The position numbers were made by a program, and so were the translations under genes. This document shows, one piece after another, positions 1 to 8,978 of a stretch of DNA of 64,000 bases. The notes under the pieces were generated by a model. That model was given only the letters and a program-made list of their open reading frames with translations, did not search any database and was not told the origin of the DNA. Numbering within the stretch: position 1 is the stretch's first letter; each line of letters starts with the position of its first letter. This DNA is from Mycobacterium scrofulaceum (lineage in GTDB: Bacteria > Actinomycetota > Actinomycetes > Mycobacteriales > Mycobacteriaceae): contig NZ_MVIJ01000027.1 in assembly GCF_002086735.1 (NCBI RefSeq), positions 1 to 64,000 of the forward strand, read 5' to 3'.

Positions 1-2577
1 CGGGGGCACCGGCAGTCGCGTGGTCTTGGCCTCCGTCGGCTGGCCGGGCCGGGTCTGCAGGCGCGTGGTGTTGGCGGCGTCGGCGGGGGGCGCCGGGCTG
101 CGCATCGTCGCCCCAGCGGGGGCGTCGTGCCCCGGCTTCGGCTCGGCGGGACGGGTCGCGCGCGACGGCTCCAGGGCGCCGGGGTGCGTGGGGTCGTGCG
201 GCGGGCGCGGCGGGGCGGCGGCCAGGCTGGCCGCCACCGGGGGCCGCGCGGGCCGGCCGTTGAGCGTCGGCCGCTTGCGCTCGTCGGGCAGGTCGATCTC
301 GCCCAGCCCGATCCGGTTCTGCAGCCGCCGGGCCCAGCGCGGCGCCCACCAGCAGTCGTCGCCGAGCAGCTTCATCACCGACGGCACCAGGAACATGCGG
401 ACCACGGTCGCGTCCAGCAGCAGCGCCGCCATCAGGCCGAACGCCAGGTATTTCATCAACACGAGGTCGGAGAACACGAACGAACTGGCCACCACGGCCA
501 GCACCAGCGCGGCGGCCGTGATCAGGCGCCCCGTGGTCGCCGTGCCGATCCGGATGGCCTCGGCGGTCGACATGCCGCGTTCGCGCGCCTCCACCATGCG
601 GGACACCAGGAATACCTCGTAGTCGGTGGCCAGGCCGAAGCCCACCGCGACCACCAGCGCGATCACCACCACCATCAGCGGGGTCGGCGTGAAGTTGAGC
701 ACGCCCGACAAATGCCCGTCGACGAAGATCCACGTCAGGATGCCCATCGTCGACCCGAGCGTCAGCGCGCTCATCAGCACCGCCTTGACCGGCAACACCA
801 CCGACCCGAACGCCAGGAACATCAACAGCAGCGTCGCGCCCAGCAGCAGCACCAGCATCAGCGGAGCCTTGTCGAACAGGCTGTGGATGCTGTCCTGCTC
901 GAGGGCCGGCGTGCCGCCGACATAGAGGTTGAGGCCCTTCGGCGGGCTGATCGCCCGGAGTTCGCTGATTTTCTTGGCGGCGTCGTTCTTATTGACCAGG
1001 CCGTTCTGGATCACGCGCACCGAGCCGTCCTTGGGCACCGTCGTGCCGTTCGGCCCGGCGACACAGGGGTTGCCGGCGATGGTCGGGCACGGCCGCTCCT
1101 CCCAGGTCTTGTCGGTGAACCCGCCGATCGAGGAGATCCTGTTGCGGATGTCGGCGACCTGCTGGTCGGTGACCTTGCTGTGGTTGGTGCTCTGGATCAC
1201 CATCGTCAGCTGTTCGGTGCGGTAGCCGGGGAAGAGCTTGTCGAAGTGTTCCTGCGCCTGGCGCACGGGGTTGGTGGGCGGCAGGTACTTCTCGCTCATG
1301 CCGCCGAACGACAGGTTGCCCAGCGGGATGACCAGCAGGATCATGCCGACGGCGATCGGGATGGCGAACGCCAGCGGGCGCTTCATCACCCAGTTGACGA
1401 GCTTGCCCCAGAAGCCGGCCTCGACCTCTTCGCGGGTCTTGGTCTTCTGCAGCCGGTCGGCGAGCCAGTTGAGGTAGGCGCGCGAGTACTTCCAATTGCG
1501 CAGGAACGGCACGCGGAACGCGGTCCGCACGCCCAGCGCGTCGACGTGCCGCCCGAGGATGCCCAGGCAGGCCGGCAGGAAGGTGATCGACAGCAGCGCG
1601 GCGAGGCCCACCGCGGCGAAGATCGCGTATGTCAGCGAGTGCACGAAGCCCTGCGGCAGAACCAGCAGGCTGGCGCTCGACGCGATGATCAGCACCGCCG
1701 AGAACGTCACGGTGCGCCCGGCCGTCATCACGGTGCGCCGCACGGCGGTCTCGGTGTCGTAACCCTCGGCGATCTCCTCCCGGAATCGGCTCACCACGAA
1801 GAGCCCGTAGTCGATCGCGATGCCCAGGCCGATCAACGACACCACCGGCTGGGCGAAGTAGTGCACCGGCCCGAACACGGCGACCAGCCGCAGGATGCCC
1901 AGCGAGCCCGCGATGCTGAGCCCACCCACGATCGCCGGCAGGCCCGCGGCGACCGCACCGCCGAACACCAGGAACAGGACCACCGCCACCATCGGGACCG
2001 CAAGGACCTCCATGCGGCGCTGGTCGGTGGCGATGGTTCCGGTCAGGGCGTTGGCGATGGGCTCGAGGCCGGCCAGCTGCACGGTGCCGCCGTCCAGCTT
2101 CTGCAAATCGGGCGCGATGTCCTTGTAGTTGTTCAGGATGCTGTCGTCGTCGTCACCCTTGAGCGGAATCGAGACGAAGGTGTGCTTCCTGTCCTCGCTG
2201 ACCATCCCCTTGATCAGGGGGTTCGTGCTGTCGGGCGCGGCCAGCCAGCCTGCCCAGCCGACGACCTGGTCAGGATGATCGGCCTTGAACTTGTTCAGCT
2301 GGCCGACGATCTTGTCGCGCCACGCGGCGTCGTCGACCGTTTTTCCGCTGGGCGCGGTGAAGGTGGCGACGATGTGACTGGTGCGGTCGCGGCCGTAGGT
2401 CTGGTCGCCCAACACCGAGGCCTTCACGGATTGACTGCCCTCGTCGTAGAAGCCGCTCTGTGTGACATGCTTGCCGAGGCTCATCCCGAAAACCCCACCC
2501 AGCAGGCACAGAGCTACCGTGACCCCGATCACGATGTACCGATAGCGGTACACAGTCCGACCCCACCAGGCGAACAC
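1..2577 (-). CDS. mmpL3: MmpL3 trehalose monomycolate transporter (3' end cut by window)
   Basis: MmpL3 is the essential inner-membrane RND-type transporter that exports trehalose monomycolate for mycolylation of the cell wall. The GTG at 2577 follows an AAGGAG box and gives MFAWWGRTVYRYRYIVIG, the family N terminus. The frame stays open for 859 codons to base 1, so roughly the last 80 codons of a protein usually near 940 residues lie outside the window. Both RND halves are present; the proton-relay Asp-Tyr pairs appear as AIDYG (near base 1810, TM4) and ATDYE (near base 620, TM10). The final part is a Pro/Ala/Arg-rich cytosolic tail. It is the last gene of the run trmB, NYN protein, mmpL3, as in M. 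tuberculosis Rv0208c-Rv0206c. The long plus-strand open frame over this gene is a GC-driven shadow. Confidence 0.97.
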   Translation of the reverse strand, partial: MFAWWGRTVYRYRYIVIGVTVALCLLGGVFGMSLGKHVTQSGFYDEGSQSVKASVLGDQTYGRDRTSHIVATFTAPSGKTVDDAAWRDKIVGQLNKFKADHPDQVVGWAGWLAAPDSTNPLIKGMVSEDRKHTFVSIPLKGDDDDSILNNYKDIAPDLQKLDGGTVQLAGLEPIANALTGTIATDQRRMEVLAVPMVAVVLFLVFGGAVAAGLPAIVGGLSIAGSLGILRLVAVFGPVHYFAQPVVSLIGLGIAIDYGLFVVSRFREEIAEGYDTETAVRRTVMTAGRTVTFSAVLIIASSASLLVLPQGFVHSLTYAIFAAVGLAALLSITFLPACLGILGRHVDALGVRTAFRVPFLRNWKYSRAYLNWLADRLQKTKTREEVEAGFWGKLVNWVMKRPLAFAIPIAVGMILLVIPLGNLSFGGMSEKYLPPTNPVRQAQEHFDKLFPGYRTEQLTMVIQSTNHSKVTDQQVADIRNRISSIGGFTDKTWEERPCPTIAGNPCVAGPNGTTVPKDGSVRVIQNGLVNKNDAAKKISELRAISPPKGLNLYVGGTPALEQDSIHSLFDKAPLMLVLLLGATLLLMFLAFGSVVLPVKAVLMSALTLGSTMGILTWIFVDGHLSGVLNFTPTPLMVVVIALVVAVGFGLATDYEVFLVSRMVEARERGMSTAEAIRIGTATTGRLITAAALVLAVVASSFVFSDLVLMKYLAFGLMAALLLDATVVRMFLVPSVMKLLGDDCWWAPRWARRLQNRIGLGEIDLPDERKRPTLNGRPARPPVAASLAAAPPRPPHDPTHPGALEPSRATRPAEPKPGHDAPAGATMRSPAPPADAANTTRLQTRPGQPTEAKTTRLPVPP

Positions 2578-2626
2578 GCAAGCTCCTTACTGGATCGTTA
2601 ACGACCCGCGCATCGGTTTTCCAGTG

Positions 2627-3346
2627 TCACACACGCGCGGTCAACAGCGCGGACAGCGGCCTGAACGGCTGCAGCCATGCTCCCTGGTCAGGCAGCGAAT
2701 CTAGGCCGATTCGCGGCAGCGGCTCCCGGAACACACCGTTGATGTCCTCCAGGTCGACGAAGTCCAAGGTATCCGACGCTAGCGCCCAACTCGCATGTTC
2801 GCGAAATCCGATGACCTGGACCGCGACTCCGGTGCGCGCAATTTCCTCCAGCGGCTCGCGAAACGCCTGCCCGTCGGCCGACGCCACCACCAGGGCCGCC
2901 AGCCCCTCGCTGCGCCGCAACTCGATGTGGGCGAGCATGTCGCGGTCGACGTCGCTGTCCTCGTCGATCTTCGGTTTGGCGAACACCGCGAACCCGACGT
3001 TGCGCAGGGCATCCACCCAGGGCCGGACGACGTCGGCGCTGGCCGGCGCGATGTTGGTGAAGACGGTGGCCTCGGGTTCCACGACGACGCCCGGCCGGCC
3101 GGCGCTGACCTCGGCGGTACGCCCCAGCAGCCAGCGGCCCAGGGCGTCGAACCGCGGCCGCTCCAGCGCGGTGGGGCGACGCCCCAGGATCGAGCCGAGC
3201 CCCATGTCGAGGTTGGGCGCGTCCCAGACCAGCAGGACGCGACCGCCCGGAGGCGAGAAGCTGCCCAGCGCGTCGTCGGACAACACGGCGGGGGACTCGA
3301 GGGGGTCTGCTGCTGCGGTCTGTTGTTCCGCCAGGCTCATGGTCAT
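2627..3346 (-). CDS. NYN-domain (PIN-like) protein, Rv0207c-type
   Basis: This 239-residue protein resembles M. tuberculosis Rv0207c. The NYN domain is a PIN-like nuclease fold; visible acidic landmarks are the early beta strand VLLVWDAPNLDM (about residues 37-48), DSDVDRDMLAHI in the middle, and VVASADGQAF followed by a strand ending VQVIGF, the usual order for NYN proteins. These Asp residues would bind metal. No signal peptide or membrane segment is seen, so it should act in the cytosol, perhaps on RNA; the substrate is unknown. Its ATG lies four bases after the trmB stop and it ends 50 bases before the mmpL3 start, so the three genes are probably one transcript. A second in-frame ATG two codons downstream is possible. 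Confidence 0.85.
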   Translation of the reverse strand: MTMSLAEQQTAAADPLESPAVLSDDALGSFSPPGGRVLLVWDAPNLDMGLGSILGRRPTALERPRFDALGRWLLGRTAEVSAGRPGVVVEPEATVFTNIAPASADVVRPWVDALRNVGFAVFAKPKIDEDSDVDRDMLAHIELRRSEGLAALVVASADGQAFREPLEEIARTGVAVQVIGFREHASWALASDTLDFVDLEDINGVFREPLPRIGLDSLPDQGAWLQPFRPLSALLTARV

Positions 3347-3349
3347 CGC

Positions 3350-4144
3350 CTACTCGTGTCGTAGCCAGATGAATTCGGTCACCGCGCTGCCCGCCTCGTG
3401 GGCCTTCGTCTCGTATTTGGTGGTCGGCCGCACCACCGAGATCGGCAGCCCGGCGTCGTCGGGGTCGACGCGGGACAGCCGCGGTTCGGCGTCGCCCACC
3501 TCGGCGATGTGCTCGGCGTAACCGGGGTGATCGGTCGCGACATGGAGGACACCACCGGGGAGTAACCGGTCGGCGATCAGGCCAATCGTGCCCGGCTGCA
3601 GAAACCGGCGCTTGTGGTGACGGGCCTTCGGCCAGGGATCGGGGAAGAAGACGCGGACCCCGGTGAGCGAACCCGGCGCGATCAGCCGCTGCAGCACGTC
3701 GAGGGCGTTCCCGCGGATCAGCCGGATGTTGCCGACGCGCTCGCGGTCGATCGCGCACAGCAGCTGCGCCAGTCCCCGCTTGTAGATCTCCACCGCGATC
3801 ACATCTATATCCGGCTCGTCCTTGGCCATCGCCAGCGTCGACGTGCCGCTGCCGCAACCGATCTCGAGCACCAGCGGTGCGCGGCGGCCGAACCAGCCGC
3901 GGGTGTCCAGTGGCGGCTCCCCGGCGCCGGCGCCCTCCCCGGCCGGGGCGCCCACCGACAGCCCCAGCTCCGGCCAGAGCCGTTCCCAGGTTTGCCGCTG
4001 GGCGTCGGAAAGGGCGGAACGTCGGGAGCGAAAGGTCGATGCCGGAAGGTAGCGCTGGTCGCGACCGCCGTCCGACTCCTCCTCCGGCGCGCCCGGACAC
4101 ACTCCCACCCCGGGTTGCGCATGCATTTGTCCATGGTGGCCCAT
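3350..4144 (-). CDS. trmB: tRNA (guanine-N7-)-methyltransferase TrmB
   Basis: TrmB makes m7G46 in the variable loop of tRNA using S-adenosylmethionine. The SAM motif VLEIGCGSGTSTLAMA, the family signature VFFPDPWPKARHHKRR and the C-terminal TDHPGYAEH segment are all present. I chose the ATG at 4144 (MGHHGQMHAQP), which gives 264 residues and aligns with the N terminus of M. tuberculosis Rv0208c. An in-frame TTG at 4186 has a better ribosome-binding site (AAGG upstream) and would add 14 residues, so the start is uncertain. It is the first gene of the trmB / NYN / mmpL3 run, and its upstream region is shared with the divergent GTPase-like pair. Confidence 0.93.
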   Translation of the reverse strand: MGHHGQMHAQPGVGVCPGAPEEESDGGRDQRYLPASTFRSRRSALSDAQRQTWERLWPELGLSVGAPAGEGAGAGEPPLDTRGWFGRRAPLVLEIGCGSGTSTLAMAKDEPDIDVIAVEIYKRGLAQLLCAIDRERVGNIRLIRGNALDVLQRLIAPGSLTGVRVFFPDPWPKARHHKRRFLQPGTIGLIADRLLPGGVLHVATDHPGYAEHIAEVGDAEPRLSRVDPDDAGLPISVVRPTTKYETKAHEAGSAVTEFIWLRHE

Positions 4145-4314
4145 AAACCGGTGATGTAGCCGCCCCTGGTCCAGATTGATACCCAACAGTTGCCTTCAGC
4201 TGGTAACAGTCAAACGGTGGCTCGCATCAAAGTGACGCAAGTGCCACCATTCGGTGGGACCCGACCGGCCCCCGGGTCGGATCCATCGAACCGAACGCAG
4301 GACATGAGGGGACG

Positions 4315-5409
4315 ATGAGGGGACAAGGACACCAGGTCTTCGTCGACGAGTTGGCGCGCTTTGCCGCCGGCCACGCCGACCCGCGCGTCGCGGCCATCGC
4401 CGAGCGGACCGCCGCGCCGCTGCGCGCGCTGGTTCGGGGGCGCCGCGGGGCGGGGCGCGGCACGGTGGCCCGCGCGCTGGACCGTGCCGGGGCAGGCGCC
4501 GGGATCGCGGTGACGACGGCCGAGCTGCGCGACGCCGACGTCGTCGTGCAGGTGATCACCGAGGTGGTCAAGCCGGAAGACGCCGAGGCCATCGCCGCCG
4601 CCGGCCGCCCGGTGGTGGCGGTGCTGAACAAGGCCGACCTGGCCGGATCCCTTTCCCGCGGGGACGGGCCCATCGCGGCGGCACGGACCCGCTGCGCGGA
4701 ACTGGGCGGCCTGGCGGGCGCGCCCGTTCTCCCCATGGCCGGGCTGCTCGCGGTCGCCGCGCTCGACGACCTGGACGCCCCGCTGTGGGCCGCGCTGCGA
4801 ACGCTGGCCGCCCACCCGGGCGCGGCCGCCTCCCTGGACGGTTCGTTCGCCGGGTTCCTGGCGGCGGACAACCCCGTGCCGGCCGACGTGCGGCTGCGGC
4901 TGCTGCAGACACTGGACCTGTTCGGCATCGCGCTCGGGGTCGCCGCGTTCCGGCAGGGCAGGACGGCGGCCCAGGTGCGGGCGCTGCTGCGCCGGACCAG
5001 CGGCGTAGACGCCGTCCTGTCGCAGCTCGCGATCGCCGGCGCCGAGGTGCGCTACCAGCGGGTCCTCGACGCCGGCGCGGAGTTGGCGGCGCTGGCCGTC
5101 GGCCCAGGTGCGGCCGCCGAGCGGATCAGCGCGTTCCTGTCCCACGACGACACCGTGGTGGCCCGGATGGCGGCGGCCGTCGACCTGGCCGAGGCGGCCG
5201 GGCTCGACCCCGACGAATCGGGCGTCGCCGACTGGGACCGCGACCCGTCCGCGCACCTGCCGCGGGCCGTGCGCTGGCAGCGCTACAGCCGCGCCTCGGG
5301 GAACGACCTGCACCGGGCCTGTGGGGCCGACATCGCCAGGGGAGCGATGCGGCTGTGGTCGCAGGCCTGCGGCTCGCTGCCCGGGCATTCGCCGGGGGAC
5401 TGGCGATGA
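4315..5409 (+). CDS. Degenerate GTPase-like protein, Rv0209-type
   Basis: This 364-residue Ala-rich protein matches M. tuberculosis Rv0209, a gene without assigned function. It looks like a translation-factor or dynamin-class G protein in decay: the P-loop region reads GRRGAGRGT (about residues 42-50), with the invariant Lys replaced by Arg, whereas the guanine-specificity motif is an intact NKAD in VVAVLNKADL (about residues 100-109). No signal peptide or transmembrane helix is evident. A GAGGGGA box lies just before the ATG. The stop overlaps the start of the next gene as ATGA, so the two proteins are translationally coupled and probably act as a pair. Function is not known; nucleotide binding is an inference. 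Confidence 0.82.
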   Translation: MRGQGHQVFVDELARFAAGHADPRVAAIAERTAAPLRALVRGRRGAGRGTVARALDRAGAGAGIAVTTAELRDADVVVQVITEVVKPEDAEAIAAAGRPVVAVLNKADLAGSLSRGDGPIAAARTRCAELGGLAGAPVLPMAGLLAVAALDDLDAPLWAALRTLAAHPGAAASLDGSFAGFLAADNPVPADVRLRLLQTLDLFGIALGVAAFRQGRTAAQVRALLRRTSGVDAVLSQLAIAGAEVRYQRVLDAGAELAALAVGPGAAAERISAFLSHDDTVVARMAAAVDLAEAAGLDPDESGVADWDRDPSAHLPRAVRWQRYSRASGNDLHRACGADIARGAMRLWSQACGSLPGHSPGDWR

Positions 5410-6983
5410 GCGGCGACAAGCCCGACGATCCGGTCGCTGCCGTCGACGCGCTGGTGGCGGGCGTCGCGCCGGAGCTGGAAGCCCCCGCCATCCACCGCCG
5501 CGAGGTGGTGCTGGTGACCGGGCCGTGGCTGGCCGGCGTGAGCGCGGTGGCGGCGGCCCTGCGGGAACGGCTGCCCGAGCAGAAGTTCGTCGAGTCGGCG
5601 GAGCTGGGCTCCGCAGAAGCGCCGACGGCGGTGGTGTTCGTCGTCTCGGCGGCGGCCGAGCTCACCGCGTCCGACTGCGCGCTGCTGGACGCCGCGGCCG
5701 CGCACACCGATGCGGTGGTCGGGGTGGTCTCCAAGATCGACGCGCACCTCGCGTGGCGCGACGTCCTGGCCGCCGACCGCGGGACGCTGGCCGCGCACGC
5801 GCCGCGCTACGGCGGCGTGCCCTGGGTGGGGGCGGCCGCGCTGCCCGACGTCGGCGAGCCCGACGTCGACGCCTTGGTGCAAACCCTCTCGGCGCGGTTG
5901 GCCGACCCCGAGCTGGCCCGCCGAAACAGGCTGCGGGCCTGGGAGTTCCGGCTCACGACGGTCGCGCAGCGGTTCGACCGCGAGGCCGACGGCGCCGGGC
6001 GGCGGGCGCGGGTCGACGCGTTGCGCGACGAGCGCAGCACGGCCCTGCGGCAGCGGCGCGAGGCGAAAACCGAGCGCACCATCACGCTGCGCGGCCAGAT
6101 CCAGCAGGCGCGGGTCCAGCTGTCCCACTTCGCCCGCAACCGGTGCTCGTCCGTGCGCAGTGAGCTGCAGGAGGACGCCGCCGGATTGTCCCGGCGCGAC
6201 ATGCCCGGCTTCGAGGCACGCACCCGTGACCGGCTGCACGAGGTGGTCGCCGAGGTCAACGACGGCACCGCCACCCACCTCGCCGACGTCGCGCACGTGG
6301 TGGGGGTCGCGACGATCCTGCCGCCCGCCGACGAGCTGCCGACGGTCGACGTCCCGCCGCCGCCGCTGAAGTCGCGCCGCCACGAAACCTGGCTGATGAT
6401 GCTGCTGGGCGCCGGGTTCGGCCTGGGCGTGGCGCTGACCCTGAGCCGGCTGATGAGCGGGCTGGCGGACCGGCTCAGCCCCGCGCTGTCCGTCGTCGCC
6501 GCCGTGACGTGTGTGGCGATGGGACTGGCGGTCACCGTCCTGGTGGTCCACATTCGCAGCCTGCTGCGCGACCGGGCGCTGCTGGACCGGTGGGCGGGCG
6601 AGGTGACCTCCTCGCTGCGTTCGGTGGCCGAGGAACTGGTCGCCACCCGCGTCCTGGTGGCCGAGTCGGTGCTGAGCAAGGCGGTAATGGCTCAGGACGA
6701 GGTCGAGGGCGCGGAGGTGGGCGACCAGGTCAGCGCCATCGACCGCGAGCTGCGCGCGCACGCCATGGCCGCCTCGCGGGCGGCGGCCGCGCGGGACCGG
6801 GAGATGCCCGCGGTGCGCGCCGCCCTGGAGTCCGTGCGTGCAGAACTGGGAGAAGCGGGTATGTCTACACCCGACGATTCCGCTTCGGACGGGGAAAATG
6901 CCGCCGCCCCCGATGCGACCGAAAAACCGGCATCTAGGAGCGGTGACAGTGATCTTTCGGGATCTTCTGAATCGTTGTTGTGA
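5406..6983 (+). CDS. Membrane-anchored GTPase-like protein, Rv0210-type
   Basis: The 525-residue product corresponds to M. tuberculosis Rv0210. The ATG at 5406 overlaps the previous stop (ATGA); the same frame is open further upstream but that stretch lies inside the preceding gene. It begins with a P-loop-like strand VVLVTGPWLAGVSAV (about residues 33-47) lacking Lys, and has VVSKIDAH where a G4 motif would sit. A charged, probably helical region follows, then two hydrophobic helices at about residues 329-352 and 360-382, then a cytosolic C-terminal helical region of about 140 residues. The layout of G-like head, helices, two-helix membrane insert and more helices resembles bacterial dynamin-like proteins, but both nucleotide motifs are degenerate. 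It ends in a Ser/Asp-rich tail. Confidence 0.8.
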   Translation: MSGDKPDDPVAAVDALVAGVAPELEAPAIHRREVVLVTGPWLAGVSAVAAALRERLPEQKFVESAELGSAEAPTAVVFVVSAAAELTASDCALLDAAAAHTDAVVGVVSKIDAHLAWRDVLAADRGTLAAHAPRYGGVPWVGAAALPDVGEPDVDALVQTLSARLADPELARRNRLRAWEFRLTTVAQRFDREADGAGRRARVDALRDERSTALRQRREAKTERTITLRGQIQQARVQLSHFARNRCSSVRSELQEDAAGLSRRDMPGFEARTRDRLHEVVAEVNDGTATHLADVAHVVGVATILPPADELPTVDVPPPPLKSRRHETWLMMLLGAGFGLGVALTLSRLMSGLADRLSPALSVVAAVTCVAMGLAVTVLVVHIRSLLRDRALLDRWAGEVTSSLRSVAEELVATRVLVAESVLSKAVMAQDEVEGAEVGDQVSAIDRELRAHAMAASRAAAARDREMPAVRAALESVRAELGEAGMSTPDDSASDGENAAAPDATEKPASRSGDSDLSGSSESLL

Positions 6984-7130
6984 GAAGGCTTATACCTGCC
7001 CGAGACCGCCCCGACAAGATCCTCACGATAACCTGTAGTTAACGCCACCATGTTCACCGTTGTGTGGGCGACCGCATACGCGACAGGCACCCAAGAAGCC
7101 CGAGTACAAAGAAGAATTCAGGAGACTTCG

Positions 7131-8960
7131 ATGACCTCAGCGACCATTCCCGGTTTGGACACCGCGCCCACGAAACATCAGGGGCTGCTGTCGTGGGTAC
7201 GGGAGGTCGCCGAGCTCACCCAGCCCGAGCGGGTGGTGTTCACCGACGGTTCCGACGAGGAGTGGCAGCGGCTGACCGACCAGCTGGTCGAGGCGGGCAC
7301 CTTCACGCGGCTGAACGAGGAGAAATACCCCAACTCCTTCCTCGCGCTGTCCGACCCGTCGGACGTGGCCCGGGTGGAGTCGCGGACGTTCATCTGCGCC
7401 GAGCGCAAGGAAGACGCCGGGCCGACCAACAACTGGATGGACCCCGCCGAGATGCGGTCCACCCTGACCGACCTGTACCGCGGCTGCATGCGCGGCCGCA
7501 CGATGTACGTGGTGCCGTTCTGCATGGGGCCGCTGGGTGCGGACGACCCCAAGCTGGGCGTGGAGATCACCGACTCCGAGTACGTGGTCGTGTCCATGAA
7601 GGTGATGACCCGGATGGGTAAGGCCGCGCTGGAGAAGATCGGCGACGACGGCTTCTTCGTCAAGGCGCTGCACTCGGTGGGCGCCCCGCTGGAGCCGGGC
7701 CAGCAGGACGTCGCGTGGCCCTGCAACGACACCAAGTACATCACCCACTTCCCGGAAACCCGCGAGATCATGAGCTACGGCTCCGGCTACGGCGGCAACG
7801 CCCTGCTGGGCAAGAAGTGCTACTCGCTGCGCATCGCGTCGGCGATGGCGCACGACGAGGGCTGGCTCGCCGAGCACATGCTGATCCTCAAGCTGATCTC
7901 CCCGGAGAACAAGGCGTACTACTTCGCCGCCGCCTTCCCGTCCGCCTGCGGCAAGACCAACCTGGCCATGCTGCAGCCGACCATTCCGGGCTGGCGCGCC
8001 GAAACGCTCGGCGACGATATCGCCTGGATGCGGTTCGGCAAGGACGGCCGGCTGTACGCGGTCAACCCCGAGTTCGGCTTCTTCGGGGTGGCGCCGGGCA
8101 CCAACTGGAAGTCCAACCCCAACGCCATGCGCACCATCGCCGCCGGCAACACCGTGTTCACCAACGTCGCGCTGACCGACGACAACGAGGTGTGGTGGGA
8201 AGGCCTGGAGGGCGAGCCCGACCACCTCGTCGACTGGAAGGGCAACGACTGGTACATCCGCGAGACGGAAACCAAAGCCGCGCACCCGAACTCGCGGTAC
8301 TGCACGCCGATGTCGCAGTGCCCCATCCTGGCGCCGGAGTGGGACGACCCGCAGGGCGTGCCGATCTCGGGCATCCTGTTCGGCGCGCGCCGCAAGACCA
8401 CCGTTCCGCTGGTGACGGAGGCCCGCGACTGGCAGCACGGGGTGTTCATGGGTGCCACCATGGGCAGCGAGCAGACCGCCGCCGCCGAGGGCAAGGTCGG
8501 CACCGTGCGCCGCGACCCGATGGCCATGCTGCCGTTCCTGGGCTACCACGTCGGTGACTACTTCCAGCACTGGCTGGACCTGGGCAAGAACTCCGACGAG
8601 TCCAAGCTGCCGAAGGTGTTCTTCGTCAACTGGTTCCGCCGCGGCGACGAGGGGCAGTTCCTGTGGCCGGGCTTCGGCGAGAACAGCCGCGTCCTGAAGT
8701 GGATCGTCGACCGCATCGAACACCGGGCCGGCGGCCAGGACACCCCGATCGGCGTGGTGCCGTCGGCCGACGACCTGGACCTCGACGGGCTCGACGTCGA
8801 CGGCCAGGACGTCGCGCAGGCGCTGGCGGTCAACCCCGACGAGTGGCGGCAGGAACTGCCGCTGATCGAAGAGTGGTTCGAGTTCGTCGGCGACAAGCTG
8901 CCCACCGGCGTCAAGGACGAGTTCGAGGCGCTCAAGCAGCGGCTGGCCGACGCCGGGTAG
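7131..8960 (+). CDS. pckA: Phosphoenolpyruvate carboxykinase (GTP)
   Basis: PckA converts oxaloacetate and GTP to phosphoenolpyruvate, CO2 and GDP, the gluconeogenic step mycobacteria need when growing on fatty acids; it can also run in the anaplerotic direction. The 609-residue protein is close to M. tuberculosis PckA (606 residues). The GTP-PEPCK kinase-1 loop FPSACGKTNLAM is present with the active-site Cys at residue 273. The start MTSATIPGLDTAP is preceded by AGGAGA at a good distance; the frame is open 27 codons further up but that is not likely translated. The gene runs convergently into the diguanylate cyclase gene, 18 bases apart, with no obvious terminator hairpin between them. Confidence 0.98.
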   Translation: MTSATIPGLDTAPTKHQGLLSWVREVAELTQPERVVFTDGSDEEWQRLTDQLVEAGTFTRLNEEKYPNSFLALSDPSDVARVESRTFICAERKEDAGPTNNWMDPAEMRSTLTDLYRGCMRGRTMYVVPFCMGPLGADDPKLGVEITDSEYVVVSMKVMTRMGKAALEKIGDDGFFVKALHSVGAPLEPGQQDVAWPCNDTKYITHFPETREIMSYGSGYGGNALLGKKCYSLRIASAMAHDEGWLAEHMLILKLISPENKAYYFAAAFPSACGKTNLAMLQPTIPGWRAETLGDDIAWMRFGKDGRLYAVNPEFGFFGVAPGTNWKSNPNAMRTIAAGNTVFTNVALTDDNEVWWEGLEGEPDHLVDWKGNDWYIRETETKAAHPNSRYCTPMSQCPILAPEWDDPQGVPISGILFGARRKTTVPLVTEARDWQHGVFMGATMGSEQTAAAEGKVGTVRRDPMAMLPFLGYHVGDYFQHWLDLGKNSDESKLPKVFFVNWFRRGDEGQFLWPGFGENSRVLKWIVDRIEHRAGGQDTPIGVVPSADDLDLDGLDVDGQDVAQALAVNPDEWRQELPLIEEWFEFVGDKLPTGVKDEFEALKQRLADAG

Positions 8961-8978
8961 GCCGAGCGAACCGAGAAG

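Noticed and set aside
127..2601. 824-codon plus-strand open frame opposite mmpL3
   Set aside because: It lies antisense to a well-conserved gene; its product is rich in Arg, His, Gln and Asp, as expected from the GC-rich third-position shadow, and it has no recognisable domain.
4785..5405. Upstream extension of the Rv0210-type gene
   Set aside because: It would overlap the Rv0209-type gene; the ATGA overlap at 5406 is a much better start.
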